Positions 1 to 9,401 of a stretch of DNA of 64,000 bases are shown piece by piece. The stretch's first letter is position 1. Each line of letters starts with the position of its first letter. The stretch comes from DATBFG01 sp036558645 (GTDB lineage: Bacteria > Acidobacteriota > Terriglobia > Terriglobales > Acidobacteriaceae). The position numbers and the translations under genes are program-made. The stretch is from assembly GCA_036558645.1 (NCBI GenBank), contig DATBFG010000072.1, positions 62,001 through 126,000 on the forward strand, in the 5' to 3' direction. Below the pieces are notes generated by a model. It had not been told where the DNA came from and searched no databases. It saw only the letters and a program-made list of their open reading frames with translations.

Positions 1-1715
1 GCCAACGACTGATTGACCAGTACGACCGGCAGCGAGTCACTGCGATCCTCATCATTGAAGCCACGCCCTTGTAAGACTGGAATCCGCATGGCGCGCAGAT
101 AGTCAGGAGTGATGCTGTAGCGGTCGGCGCTAGGATCGTTCTGCGGGTTCGGCGACACTTTGCCTTCGACGTGAACGCCGTATCCATCCACGTTGCCGCC
201 CAGCGGCAGTTGGCTGGTGAACCCGGCAGTCTCGACGCCAGGCAACGCACGAACGCGTTCCAATACCTGTTGATAGAAGGCAATGAACTGTTCGTCTTTG
301 CGATAGTTCGGACCGGCCACATCAACGTTGGCAGTCAGAACATTGTGCGCATCGAATCCGGTGTGCACTTCGAGGAGTTGTTGCAGGCTCCGGACTAGCA
401 GTCCCACGCCCAACAACAACACGAGAGCCACAGCAACATTGCCAATCACCAGTGCGCTGCGTAGTCTCTGTCGTTTGGCGCCGGTCGAGCTTCTGCCTCC
501 ATCAGCCAACCTTTCGCCCAAGTCTGCTTTGCCGAAATGCAGGCCGGGAGCAAGGCCGAATATCAGACCACTGAGTAACGAAAGGACCAGCGCGAAAGCG
601 AATACTCTGGCATCCAGCGAAATGGTATCGACAAGAGGAACCTGATTTCCGGCGATGGAGCGAATCCATTGCACGCTCCAGTACCCAAACAGAATTCCTG
701 TTGCACCACCAAGAAGACACAGCAGTAGGCCTTCGACTAGCAGCTGCCGCAGTAAGCGCCATCGCGATGCTCCAAGAGCGGTACGCACCGCCATCTCTCG
801 GGCACGCTCGGTGGCCCGGCTGAGAAGCAGGCCGGCAACATTCGCGCAGGCAATCAGCAGGACAAGCAACACCGCCGCCAATAACACGTATAAAGGAGTG
901 CGCACTTTGCCAACGAGATCTTCCTTGAGCGGAACAAGGATCACCCCCGCTTGTGAATAAGAAGTTGGATAAGCGTGAAACAAATCACTTGAGATTGCCG
1001 TTAAATCGGCCCATGCCTGATCGAGTGAAACTCCTGGCCGCAGCCTCCCAATGGCGCGTAGGTGGCGGCAGTCACGACAAGCTTGAGGTAGGGTTACGTC
1101 GTATCCAAGGGGCGCCCAGATCGACACCTGCTCGCCTTCGTTGTCGAATACCGGAGCGAAATTATCGGGAAGCACTCCTACAACGAGATACGACCGCCCG
1201 CTCAAATCGATGTTCTTTCCAACGATAGCGCGGTCGCCCCCGAAGCGCCGTTTCCATAGTCCGTAAGTCAGAATCACCGAACGATTTGCGTTTTGGCGAT
1301 CTTCCTCGGGCAAAAAATCCCGCCCGAGAAAAGGCCTTACCCGCAAGACATTGAAGAAGTCGCGTGAGACGCGACGTCCGGCAAGCCGTTCTGCGGCGGA
1401 ATCTCCGCTCAGGATGGGCTGCCACTGACCGCTCACCGCCATGGCTTGAAACGAACGATTGCGCTGCTGGAAGTCAAGGAAGGTCGCGTAGCCTACATTG
1501 CTCTGACCGTTCGCCTTATCGTTTTCCCAGATCGTGGTCAGCTGTCCCGCTTGCGAGAACTCCAGCGGCCGCAGCAACACCGCGTTGACGGCGCTGAAGA
1601 TCGCAGTGTTTGCCCCGATTCCCAGCGCTAGTGTCAGTGCCGCAATCGCAGTAAACGTCGGCTTTTTGGCCAGCATTCGTAGACCGTAACGAACATCGAA
1701 TAGAAAGCTGTCCAT
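1..1715 (-). CDS. ABC transporter permease, MacB/FtsX type (partial; 3' end outside window)
   Basis: The minus strand is open from an ATG at 1715 to the window edge, giving about 571 codons with no stop. The N-terminus (MDSFLFDVRYGLRMLAKKP, then a hydrophobic segment with LALGIGANTAIFS) is the standard start of acidobacterial MacB-like permeases. A periplasmic MacB_PCD-like domain follows, then FtsX-type membrane segments around ALGASRWRLLRQLL and a second periplasmic domain at the edge. Family members move macrolides, lipoproteins or peptides, but many acidobacterial copies lack an adjacent ATPase and their substrates are unknown. No ATPase gene is visible here, since the upstream side holds a divergent VOC gene. 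A purine-rich GAGAGAGA stretch lies ahead of the start. The family is clear; the substrate cannot be named. Confidence 0.9.
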   Translation of the reverse strand, partial: MDSFLFDVRYGLRMLAKKPTFTAIAALTLALGIGANTAIFSAVNAVLLRPLEFSQAGQLTTIWENDKANGQSNVGYATFLDFQQRNRSFQAMAVSGQWQPILSGDSAAERLAGRRVSRDFFNVLRVRPFLGRDFLPEEDRQNANRSVILTYGLWKRRFGGDRAIVGKNIDLSGRSYLVVGVLPDNFAPVFDNEGEQVSIWAPLGYDVTLPQACRDCRHLRAIGRLRPGVSLDQAWADLTAISSDLFHAYPTSYSQAGVILVPLKEDLVGKVRTPLYVLLAAVLLVLLIACANVAGLLLSRATERAREMAVRTALGASRWRLLRQLLVEGLLLCLLGGATGILFGYWSVQWIRSIAGNQVPLVDTISLDARVFAFALVLSLLSGLIFGLAPGLHFGKADLGERLADGGRSSTGAKRQRLRSALVIGNVAVALVLLLGVGLLVRSLQQLLEVHTGFDAHNVLTANVDVAGPNYRKDEQFIAFYQQVLERVRALPGVETAGFTSQLPLGGNVDGYGVHVEGKVSPNPQNDPSADRYSITPDYLRAMRIPVLQGRGFNDEDRSDSLPVVLVNQSL

Positions 1716-2119
1716 GTCGTTTCTCTCTCTCGCGCCCGATGCCGCGTTGCTTCTGGCACGGACAACGTTTTGGTTTGTCAAAAGCAAACAACTGGAACCT
1801 AGAAAGCGGTGACACAGCGCCAAAAATCCTGGTGCTCTCGACGCACGCGAGATGCCAACACAACCAACGTAAGTGGCTCCAAAGGAGGAAGTTTATCCCG
1901 CTGTGCGCGATTTCTGAGGGGCAGACTGTTCAAATGTGGGACGCGCTGTCCGAAAGCGTGCATTCGCGGCAGACCTTCCCAGTGGATAGCCGGCAAGCAA
2001 ACGAGGAGAGGAGCGTATCGCCGACTGCCGTCGATGGCAATGTTGGGCAAGGCACCCGTATATCTGTGGGCGAAGCAGGGTGAAATCGCTGTGAGGTAGG
2101 TCTGTAGTAGACTCGCGCC
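1716..2119. other. Intergenic region between divergent permease and VOC genes
   Basis: About 400 bases separate the divergent starts of the permease and the VOC gene. Reading frames exist here on both strands, but they overlap each other, lack good ribosome binding sites and show no recognisable protein. It probably holds the two promoters; I could not pick a clear -35/-10 pair. Confidence 0.4.
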
Positions 2120-2488
2120 ATGATCTGCCGAATAGCGCCTCAGTTCTTCACCAAGGACATTCCCGCCACTCTTGCCTATTACGAAGATAAGCTGGGCTTC
2201 AAGTGCCTGGGAACATGGCAAGATCCACCGGTATACGCCATCGTTGAACGCGACCAGCATGCGATTCACTTTCGGTGTGCTCAAGCTCCTGCAGCTAATC
2301 CTGACAAATACTCGGAAGAATTGCTCGACGCATACATATTTATCGAAGACGCGGATGCTCTTTATGCCGAGTATGCCGGTCGAGGTGTGGAATTCGCGCG
2401 TGGTCTTGCCAACATGCCGTGGAATTCACGTGAATTTGTAGTAAAGGATTGCGATGGTCGCCTCTTGGCGTTCGGCGCTAATCTGTAG
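2120..2488 (+). CDS. VOC family (glyoxalase/bleomycin-resistance-like) protein
   Basis: This 122-residue protein is one vicinal-oxygen-chelate module. It begins with APQFFTKDIPATLAYYEDKLGF, the usual opening strand and helix, has a central AIHF segment and ends with FVVKDCDGRLLAFGANL, the typical last strand pair. Family members bind a metal and act as glyoxalases, dioxygenases or antibiotic-binding proteins, usually as dimers. Potential metal ligands are visible, including the His of AIHF and the Glu of REFVV, but the substrate cannot be inferred. It stands alone between a divergent permease and a secreted VCBS protein. The length is normal for a single-domain member. Confidence 0.85.
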   Translation: MICRIAPQFFTKDIPATLAYYEDKLGFKCLGTWQDPPVYAIVERDQHAIHFRCAQAPAANPDKYSEELLDAYIFIEDADALYAEYAGRGVEFARGLANMPWNSREFVVKDCDGRLLAFGANL

Positions 2489-2890
2489 TCCGGTTCGTGA
2501 GATGCTGCGTCGCAGTGGACTGGGTTAACACTCTCCGCGTGTTGAACTGTGCAAGCGACCGCTTCTCGCATGGTGTGCACTTCTGCGTCATGAAATGTGA
2601 CAAAGACGAAAGTCTTCCACACTCCCGGCGGATTGCAATCGCATCAGAATCTGTGATGAGATAGTCATCCGCCTGCTGGTTGCTCCCGTTCGAACCGTAG
2701 GGTACTTGCCTGGTCGCGATTCGCATCCTCTAGACCGCATACCGGGTTTGCTCTCCGGGTCAGCCTTTCCTGGCGCAGGCACCCATGCGCGTGCGTATTG
2801 GCCGGAGCAACAAGGTGTGTACGTACGGCGAGCCGCGCATCGAGCGACTCGCGCGGTTAACGGTAAGTAGGCCCAATTTGAAGGAGACCC
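2489..2890. other. Intergenic region upstream of the VCBS protein
   Basis: About 400 bases without a convincing gene. Overlapping minus-strand frames are present but lack ribosome binding sites and family resemblance. The 3' end carries the AAGGAG ribosome binding site of the next gene at about 2881-2886. Confidence 0.4.
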
Positions 2891-5512
2891 ATGGTAGCTC
2901 GTGTTCTTTGCAATGCAGCGAAAATGTTTGCTCTCGCTGTACCGATCGCTTGCTTCGCATTCGCCGATTCACAATCCACCAATCCGATTACTGCCGCCAA
3001 GATTGAACAAATGTGGCGGGGAGCACCGGCGGCAAAGACTCTTCCTCGTGCCGTTTCGCCCTCCCAGCGACAAAAGCCGTTCGTTGACCCTTCACGTCCG
3101 CAATCCTCAACGCAGGGGACGGGCTCGAATTTTCAGCCCTTCTTCTCTGCTCCGTATGTCAGTGGCGCGCCCAGCGGCAACGCCAGCGGTGTCTTCACGT
3201 CGGAGACCGGAGATTTTGATCATCAGAATGGACCGGACGTAATCACAGTGCAGGTGGATGGGACTCTGAACGTGCTGTTCAACAACGGCCAAGGGAATCT
3301 TTCGACGACCTACACGAACACCTCGGCCCAGGCGTTTGCGCCGACCATCGCGTACATCGAAACTCCAGATTTGAACAACGATGGTTTTGCGGACGTGGTC
3401 GCGGAAGATGTCGCCAACAGCGCGTTTTTGGTGTTCCTCAACCACAAGGACGGTACGTTCGCGGATGCGACACGGACGAAAGTGGCTCCAGCCAGTGGTG
3501 CTTTGTTTCAGAACGGCGGCGGCCTCACAGTGGCCGATGTCGACGGAGATGGAAAGCTGGATGTTGTAACTGTTGCGAATCTGCAATCCAGTTCCGGAGA
3601 TTCCTTCACCACCGTCTTTTCACAGCAGATGTTTCGTGGAAATGGCGATGGAACCTTCAAGCTGCCCAAAGGCACCGATACTACTCTCAACGGATTCTTC
3701 TTCCTGGAGTTCGGTCAGGTTTTGGCGCTGGCTGACATGGATCATGATCGCCATCCTGATCTTGTTATCGAGATTGAAGAGGCGGACACGCGCTCCGCAT
3801 TGATCATTGGCGAAGGTCGGGGTGATGGGACCGGGGGTTTTGCGTCGATACGGCCAACGGGAGCTAGAGTGGCCGCAGCCGGGCCGCCCCAGGCGACGCT
3901 CAAGATGGCAGACATCAATGGTGACAGCAGTCCAGATGCGCTGTTTATCGATCGCGACTCCAACGTGTATGTGGCTCTAGGGAAGAATACTGGTGGACTG
4001 AAGCCGGTCACAGCGGTTCTATCGAACATTTTCGGCGCTTATCTACTTGGCTTAGGAGATTTCGACAACGACGACAGGCTGGACATGATTGTGTATGGCT
4101 TCGGGCAAGTCGGAGTTTTCTCGGGTAAGGGCGACGGGACGTTCTCGCCGATCTCGCTCGGACAATATTCCGGTAGCCTGGGCGGAGATCAGCAGCCGGC
4201 GCCTGCAGACTTCAACGCCGACGGCAAACTTGATTTCATTTGGACAGAGACGGTGTACGGGAAGGTCTCGCTTTTCACTAATCGGGGCAATGGTACTTTT
4301 GTTGCCGCGAACGCCGTCCGGCCCTCAAATGCTTCTCAGGATTTTCCAAACAACACCGAGTGGGGCGGCAATGTCATAGCCGTGGGGTCAGGCGACTTCA
4401 ATGGTGATAGCTTAACCGACACGTTGGTTTTCGACTTTACTCGGGCCGCGAACACGGGCTTTGCCGATATCGATTTCGGCTTGAGTGACGGAAAGGGCAA
4501 CTTTCAATTCACTGTCGCAATTCCTGGCAATCAGATCGCGGCCAACAACATCGTCACTGCTCTGCCCACGACAGGCGACTTTAACGGGGACCATCGCTCT
4601 GACGTCATCTTCACGACTCATCAAGGGCTCAGTGTCGCCCTGGCCAATTCGGATGGAACTTCTCAGACGCCTATCGTTCTGAACTTTCCAGTTCCCATCG
4701 CTTGCGACCCGATTTATTACGGAGATGTAGGCGATGTGAATAATGATGGCAATCTCGATATCGTGGCCTCGTACAGTCAGAATCCCAACTGCGGGCCGAC
4801 CAAGGATACTCCTACCGGGATTTTCGTCATGTTGGGCGACGGAACCGGTCACTTTAACGGAACTTTCACTCAGTTTGGAGCCGCGCTCTACTTCATCAGG
4901 CTCGCGGACTTCAATGGTGATGGCAAGCTGGATATCACGGTCCAAGATCTGGTGAAAAGTGGTGGTGTGTTCAGCAATTACGTCATTCCCGGCAATGGCG
5001 ATGGCACCTTTAATACTTCGGTTGCTGTTGCACAAAAGACGCAGGAAATCATCAGCGGTATTGTGACGGGCGATTACAACGGAGATGGCAGGCAGGATCT
5101 GACCCTGTTGAGTGCCGGCAAGCAAGATCAGGATGGCAACTTGATTCCCGGAACTGAGGGAGCGATTGTTATGCCTGGCAACGGAGACTTCACCTTTGGA
5201 ACTCGCACCCTTCTCGTGCCCGGCCTCTATCCACTGGCCGGCGAATTTGCTGATTTCGATCACAACGGCAACATGGATCTGGCCGTAAGCCAGTACACGT
5301 CGTCCCAGGATCCAGTCACCAATTTTGGACTTACCATTGTGCCGGGCGCTGGTCAGGGCAAGTTCGGCGAAGCGACGAGTTATCTCCTGCCTCAATACTC
5401 GGGGTTGGGCATCACACAGACTATGGTGGGAGATTTCAATGGAGATGGCGCTCCTGATGTTGTCGTAGGCAACGGCCCGTCGAGTGCGCTGTTCCTCAAT
5501 CGCAACCGATAG
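2891..5512 (+). CDS. Secreted FG-GAP/VCBS repeat protein
   Basis: The product has 873 residues. A signal peptide (MVARVLCNAAKMFALAVPIACFAFA) is followed by a Ser/Pro/Gln-rich linker. From about residue 105 to the end there are many tandem VCBS/FG-GAP repeats, seen as recurring D-x-N-x-D-G-x-x-D motifs (DLNNDGFAD, DVDGDGKLD, DFNGDGAPD). These are calcium-binding blades of integrin-type beta-propellers. Family members are exported or surface proteins used in adhesion or carbohydrate binding; no catalytic domain is visible. AAGGAG lies five bases before the ATG. A bidirectional terminator follows immediately, so the gene seems monocistronic. The exact role is unknown. Confidence 0.88.
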   Translation: MVARVLCNAAKMFALAVPIACFAFADSQSTNPITAAKIEQMWRGAPAAKTLPRAVSPSQRQKPFVDPSRPQSSTQGTGSNFQPFFSAPYVSGAPSGNASGVFTSETGDFDHQNGPDVITVQVDGTLNVLFNNGQGNLSTTYTNTSAQAFAPTIAYIETPDLNNDGFADVVAEDVANSAFLVFLNHKDGTFADATRTKVAPASGALFQNGGGLTVADVDGDGKLDVVTVANLQSSSGDSFTTVFSQQMFRGNGDGTFKLPKGTDTTLNGFFFLEFGQVLALADMDHDRHPDLVIEIEEADTRSALIIGEGRGDGTGGFASIRPTGARVAAAGPPQATLKMADINGDSSPDALFIDRDSNVYVALGKNTGGLKPVTAVLSNIFGAYLLGLGDFDNDDRLDMIVYGFGQVGVFSGKGDGTFSPISLGQYSGSLGGDQQPAPADFNADGKLDFIWTETVYGKVSLFTNRGNGTFVAANAVRPSNASQDFPNNTEWGGNVIAVGSGDFNGDSLTDTLVFDFTRAANTGFADIDFGLSDGKGNFQFTVAIPGNQIAANNIVTALPTTGDFNGDHRSDVIFTTHQGLSVALANSDGTSQTPIVLNFPVPIACDPIYYGDVGDVNNDGNLDIVASYSQNPNCGPTKDTPTGIFVMLGDGTGHFNGTFTQFGAALYFIRLADFNGDGKLDITVQDLVKSGGVFSNYVIPGNGDGTFNTSVAVAQKTQEIISGIVTGDYNGDGRQDLTLLSAGKQDQDGNLIPGTEGAIVMPGNGDFTFGTRTLLVPGLYPLAGEFADFDHNGNMDLAVSQYTSSQDPVTNFGLTIVPGAGQGKFGEATSYLLPQYSGLGITQTMVGDFNGDGAPDVVVGNGPSSALFLNRNR

Positions 5513-5547
5513 GCTGCGCTAGTGTACTTACCACCCAACAATACAAA

Positions 5548-5570
5548 AGGCCGGGTCAACGACCCGGCCT
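5548..5570. terminator. Bidirectional intrinsic terminator between convergent genes
   Basis: A perfect 10-bp stem (AGGCCGGGTC / GACCCGGCCT) encloses the three-base loop AAC. On the plus strand it is followed by CACATTTT; on the minus strand by CTTTTG. It sits between the stop of the VCBS gene and the stop of the converging regulator gene, so it can end transcripts from both sides. Confidence 0.85.
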
Positions 5571-5593
5571 CACATTTTGAGATCCAAGCTTTC

Positions 5594-6277
5594 CTACGAA
5601 CTCGCCCCGGCTCCCGCCGATTGAGGCGGAGGCGTGGCTGCGGCTGCCGTGGCTGCGGCTGCCTCGTTCAAGATTCGGTGATGAATCGTAAACAACGCCA
5701 GCTCCAACCGATCGGACACGCCGATCTTGTCGTACACGTTGCGCAGGTAATTCTTGATGACCTGCTCGGTCGTGCCGAGTTGGGTGGCGATTTCTTTGTT
5801 CTTGTACCCCTGCACGATCAGCGCGACGATGCGTAGTTCTTTTGCCGTCAAGCGATCGCGAACGCGCAATCCGACCATGTCGTTCTCAGTGAGTTCGCTT
5901 GGGACGGCGATGTCCTGCACCCAGGTTTCGCCACGCGCCACTTTGCGGACACAATCAACGAGTGCAGCGCTGGTGACGTTGCGGTACACGACGCCGTGTC
6001 CACCTGCGCCCATGTAGCGCTGGGCGCTCTCGCCGGTGTCGGCAAGAACAACCACTCGCGTCTTGTTGCGCGCTGCGGTCTGTAAGACTCCGTTGAAGTC
6101 GGAGTGGAATCCTCCCGCGACGATGAGCACTGCGGCGCGGAACTTATCGAGCGCCATGAACATCTGCTCGGGCGTTTGCGCCTGTGCCACGATGCGCATC
6201 TCATCTTCGACGGCTAGTACCTTCGCGATACCTGCACGAAAGATAGCCTGGTTGTCGGCCAGAATCAGTTTCAGCAT
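5594..6277 (-). CDS. NarL/LuxR-type response regulator with atypical receiver
   Basis: This 227-residue protein has a receiver-like domain (about 1-120) and a LuxR/GerE helix-turn-helix (about 140-205; LTAKELRIVALIVQGYKNKE and TTEQVIKNYLRNVYDKIGVS). It ends in an Ala/Pro-rich tail. The early acidic residue is present (D8), but the strand that normally carries the phosphoacceptor reads AAVLIVAGGFHSD, putting Ala54 where Asp is expected. The usual Thr/Ser is Ala79 and the usual Lys is replaced by Arg in VVYRN. It therefore probably works without phosphorylation, as in other atypical regulators. GAGGTG precedes the ATG. The PilZ gene lies 15 bases upstream in the same direction and no histidine kinase is adjacent. 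Confidence 0.88.
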   Translation of the reverse strand: MLKLILADNQAIFRAGIAKVLAVEDEMRIVAQAQTPEQMFMALDKFRAAVLIVAGGFHSDFNGVLQTAARNKTRVVVLADTGESAQRYMGAGGHGVVYRNVTSAALVDCVRKVARGETWVQDIAVPSELTENDMVGLRVRDRLTAKELRIVALIVQGYKNKEIATQLGTTEQVIKNYLRNVYDKIGVSDRLELALFTIHHRILNEAAAATAAAATPPPQSAGAGASS

Positions 6278-6292
6278 TGCGTCAGCACCTCG

Positions 6293-6616
6293 TTAATTGT
6301 GGCGGACGAAGTCATACGAATCGATCACGCAGGCGACACCGCGCGCCTCCGTGCTGCTGCCGGCGGGTTCATCCGTACGCACTACTCTCCCGCGGCATTG
6401 AATCACCACGTTTTCCTGGGCCCCCGTCATTTCAGGCGGCAGAGCGATCTCGAATTCGACAGCGGAACCTATGTCGAGGGAGGAGTCGGCGCGAATGTAG
6501 ACGCCCGCGGCGCTCAAGTTTCCTGTGACTCCGTTTGCATCTCCGCTGCTATCGCTCTTATGAATCTTTATCGGCAGCTCTAACGGAAACCTTTTTCCAG
6601 TCCGTGCTTCGGACAC
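6293..6616 (-). CDS. PilZ domain protein (putative c-di-GMP receptor)
   Basis: A 107-residue single PilZ domain. The two ligand-binding signatures are present: R-x3-R at the start (R5 and R9, RTGKR) and N-x-S-x2-G (NLSAAG, around 33-38). The protein can therefore be expected to bind cyclic di-GMP. The start is GTG, with a near-perfect AAGGAGG six bases upstream. It is transcribed with the atypical NarL regulator just downstream, so the pair may link c-di-GMP sensing to gene control; that link is an inference. Confidence 0.85.
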   Translation of the reverse strand: MSEARTGKRFPLELPIKIHKSDSSGDANGVTGNLSAAGVYIRADSSLDIGSAVEFEIALPPEMTGAQENVVIQCRGRVVRTDEPAGSSTEARGVACVIDSYDFVRHN

Positions 6617-7074
6617 AAAAACCTCCTTGCGCCTGACCCAAAATTCTCGGTCAGTTCCGTTCGGCTCTCCAAAATGGAGTGGTAAATGCCTAGCCCGTCC
6701 TGTATATCACGGATGATCTTCGTACAAAAGCCTGATATCTCCGGCAAGCGGGGTAAGAGCTAGGTTCCCCCACTTTTGGGCCACGCAGCGGCGATGCATG
6801 GTTCGTCGATTTTTTCGGCACGACATTCCTGCGAAATTTTTTAGTAATTGCAAATTAGTGAGAATACTTGGGTTAATGGATGCACAGAGAGTGGAGTTGG
6901 TTGAACCGTGGCTAAGATGAACGTCAGAGCTGAAGCTACACAATGTCGATAAAGTAGCAGTTACCAAAGTTTGGGGTGGAGGGAAAACAGGAGCGAAAAT
7001 CGCGCCTCAAACTTACCCACCCGCTTCGAAGACCACCAGAAGATCGGACTCACGAAATTACTTCAGCATTGCAT
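6617..7074. other. Intergenic region, no gene found
   Basis: About 460 bases, AT-richer than the surroundings in its middle (around 6820-6870). A minus-strand frame at 6707-6967 has no ribosome binding site and no recognisable family. I found no convincing riboswitch or RNA gene. It presumably holds the promoter of the PilZ-regulator pair. Confidence 0.4.
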
Positions 7075-7374
7075 TCAGAAGGTGTGCGCCGGCTGACGCA
7101 CGGGGACCGAGACGCGATGACGTTGGGGCTCCGTGTCATTCTTGGTGGACCTTTTCCACAGAGCTGCCAAAGCATTCGCGGCGTCGGCTAATGCACGCTT
7201 CTGGGCGGTGTGCGGGTCGACCGGTATCTCGGCAATGCGACGGCGTGCCACGATCGGACGGCTACGCGCGCTGGATGGCTCATCGGCTGCGCCGAGCTCG
7301 TGAAGCGCAGATTCAAAAGTCTGTTTCCATTGGTTGGAACGCTGTGCATCAAGGGCTGCTGTTTCGTTCGTCAT
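7075..7374 (-). CDS. Hypothetical small charged protein
   Basis: A 99-residue open frame begins at an ATG at 7374 (MTNETAALDAQRSNQWKQTF). It is hydrophilic, predicted mostly helical, with Arg/Ala-rich stretches (RPIVARRRIAEIPV, ALADAANALAALWK) and a basic tail. Composition looks protein-like over this interval, unlike the upstream extension of the same frame, which runs antisense-like into the DUF2207 gene. No strong ribosome binding site is visible and I recognise no family. It lies downstream of the DUF2207 gene in the same direction. It could be a chance frame. Confidence 0.4.
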   Translation of the reverse strand: MTNETAALDAQRSNQWKQTFESALHELGAADEPSSARSRPIVARRRIAEIPVDPHTAQKRALADAANALAALWKRSTKNDTEPQRHRVSVPVRQPAHTF

Positions 7375-7598
7375 GGATGATCTCGCAATCAACTGGGGCC
7401 TATTAAAAGGCGAAAGATGATTCCGCACAATACGGTCAATCCTTGAGGAGGATAGAGGTAACTTCGTATTGCTGAAGCGGGTACAGTTCAGAATGTAAGC
7501 GCGCAGCGGGAGAACTGTAGAACTCAGCTTGAGAATGATCGCGTCATGAAAGGTGCCCGAAGATGAGAAGGCGGGTAAAGCGATCCAGACACCGTAAT

Positions 7599-9314
7599 CT
7601 AGAAGGCGCTGCCGCCACCGCCACCAAAGCCGCCGCCGGAAAAGCCACCTCCACCACCGGAACTGAATCCGGACCCAGAAGAGCTTGCGCGAGGAGCGGA
7701 GACGAATACCTGGTGCATATCCGAGGCCATGGTGTGCATTGAGTTGGTGAAGAACACGGGGTTGAAACCGCGATATCCGACGGGAGACGAGTACCACGTT
7801 GGAGGGTTCTGGACGATACCGGCAAAGGCCTGCGCCCACCGGTGCTCCACGCCTAGTGCCATCGCGTAAGGCAGGAATTTTTCGAAAGTATCCGGGGGCA
7901 TCCGCTTGAGGCGGTCGGCATCGACGCGGTTCATAAAGTCCTGGAAACCCAGCACCGCGATGCGAGTTCGGCCTCCCTTGACTGTTTTTGCGGACATCAC
8001 GCGAGCGAACATCAACCAGATCGCGAAGGACGTCGCACCGCACACAATTAAAAGCAGGATGGAATTGAAGACGTTATGTCCGGTGAAGTGAGCAACGAGA
8101 AAAGGAGCGATGGCCAGCGCGCCGGCTCCGAGGCTGTACAGGTTCGCCGAGTCGGGATCAAGCAGGTACACACCTTTATTCTTAAGGGCTGACTTGATGT
8201 CCTGCTGAATCGCAGGCAAAGCTTTGTAGAAACGATTCTTCAGAGACGACAGCTGAGTGGAATCTCCGGAGCTGAAGACGTTCTCAAGCATGACCTGCTC
8301 GTGCGGCGCGAGACCTTGCCATTCGTTGCGCGGCTTTGTCAGATGGAAGACATAGTCTTTGCTGTGGAAGACGAGCAGGGTGGTGTCTTGCGTCTCTTCA
8401 ATCTTCAGATAACCGCGAACGGCGAGGTCGATCAGAGTGCAAGTAATATCGCGTGGGTGAATGGTGTCATCAATGATGGTACCTGCCTCGGCGGGGGTCA
8501 TTCCAGCAGGCGGTTCGTACATGGGGGCGACAGAAAGGCCGGGGTCAGGATCTTTCCCTTTGTATCGCCACAGAGAGTACATCACTACAAACATGACGAT
8601 GGGCAAAAAGATAATGGGATTGCTACCCAGGAACCAAATCACGCGGGCAAAGGAACTGGGTTCGCTGATGAATCCTTTAGGGGCATAAATGTCGATGGTG
8701 AGCCCACCACGCATTGGCAATGGATTGGTGGTCTCGAAGTGAACCGTGGCGCCCTCGATCTGACTAGTGGCTTCGTGCTCGCTCGAGCCGTAGGCTCCGG
8801 TAAATGCCTGAGCGCGCAGGGAACCCGCGGCGGCGGGGGGCAGTCGGACCGTGGCGGTTGCGTGATCGATGGGAACTGGCCAGTCATTTCCTGTGACGTT
8901 CCAATAAAATTCGTCATGATCGGGAAAGAAGCGGACTGCATTCCGCAGGCTGTAGGCGATGTCTACGGTCTTGGTAGCGTCGACAGCGCCGGGGATGAAG
9001 ATTTTGAGGTCACGGAACCCACCCGAGGTGCTGGACTCGAACTTGAGCTTGTTGCCGTCCCCGTCGGTTACGCTCTTCACATCAAGGAACAGCGTGTAGT
9101 TTGTACCATTTGGGCCAGGGTAGTCGATGGGAATGACACGATGGATGCCGTGCCACTCACCTTCAAAAGCCAACTGGATGTGCTCGCGGACGAAGGTAGA
9201 TCCGTCGGCTGAAACGACAATTTCATCGCTGTAGTCGGCGATGCGCCAGGAACGGGCAAAGGCAGTCGTCGCGAGCGCAAGAATAGTCAGCAGGAGGGGA
9301 GAGAACCGCAGCAT
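7599..9314 (-). CDS. DUF2207 membrane protein with Gly-rich tail
   Basis: The protein is about 571 residues from the ATG at 9314, which begins a clean signal peptide (MLRFSPLLLTILALATTAFA). A longer frame could start at 9398, three bases after the lemA stop. The exported N-terminal half carries DUF2207 features (RIADYSDEIVVSADGSTFVRE; GIHRVIPIDY). Three hydrophobic segments follow (FLGSNPIIFLPIVMFVVMY; LGAGALAIAPFLVAHF; ILLLIVCGATSFAIWLMF), then a cytoplasmic domain and a Gly/Ser-rich end of the SGGGFGGGGG type. DUF2207 proteins commonly sit next to lemA, as here. The function is unknown; an envelope role is inferred. Confidence 0.88.
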   Translation of the reverse strand: MLRFSPLLLTILALATTAFARSWRIADYSDEIVVSADGSTFVREHIQLAFEGEWHGIHRVIPIDYPGPNGTNYTLFLDVKSVTDGDGNKLKFESSTSGGFRDLKIFIPGAVDATKTVDIAYSLRNAVRFFPDHDEFYWNVTGNDWPVPIDHATATVRLPPAAAGSLRAQAFTGAYGSSEHEATSQIEGATVHFETTNPLPMRGGLTIDIYAPKGFISEPSSFARVIWFLGSNPIIFLPIVMFVVMYSLWRYKGKDPDPGLSVAPMYEPPAGMTPAEAGTIIDDTIHPRDITCTLIDLAVRGYLKIEETQDTTLLVFHSKDYVFHLTKPRNEWQGLAPHEQVMLENVFSSGDSTQLSSLKNRFYKALPAIQQDIKSALKNKGVYLLDPDSANLYSLGAGALAIAPFLVAHFTGHNVFNSILLLIVCGATSFAIWLMFARVMSAKTVKGGRTRIAVLGFQDFMNRVDADRLKRMPPDTFEKFLPYAMALGVEHRWAQAFAGIVQNPPTWYSSPVGYRGFNPVFFTNSMHTMASDMHQVFVSAPRASSSGSGFSSGGGGGFSGGGFGGGGGSAF

Positions 9315-9401
9315 CTTGCGTCGCGCACGAAGGCAGCGACCTTGACTCAAGGAAAGTACGAGTTGCATCTGCACAAAGCGCCTGCGAAGGGTGGTCATCG
9401 G

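Noticed and set aside
4412..5395. 327-codon minus-strand frame opposite the VCBS gene
   Set aside because: The plus-strand gene has repeated calcium-binding motifs and a ribosome site; this frame mirrors its codon pattern and has no family resemblance.
7075..8043. 322-codon minus-strand frame
   Set aside because: Only the last 99 codons (7075-7374) look protein-like; the rest overlaps the DUF2207 gene in another frame. Only the short version was listed.
8301..9212. 303-codon plus-strand frame opposite the DUF2207 gene
   Set aside because: Shadow of a clear membrane-protein gene; no ribosome site or domain.
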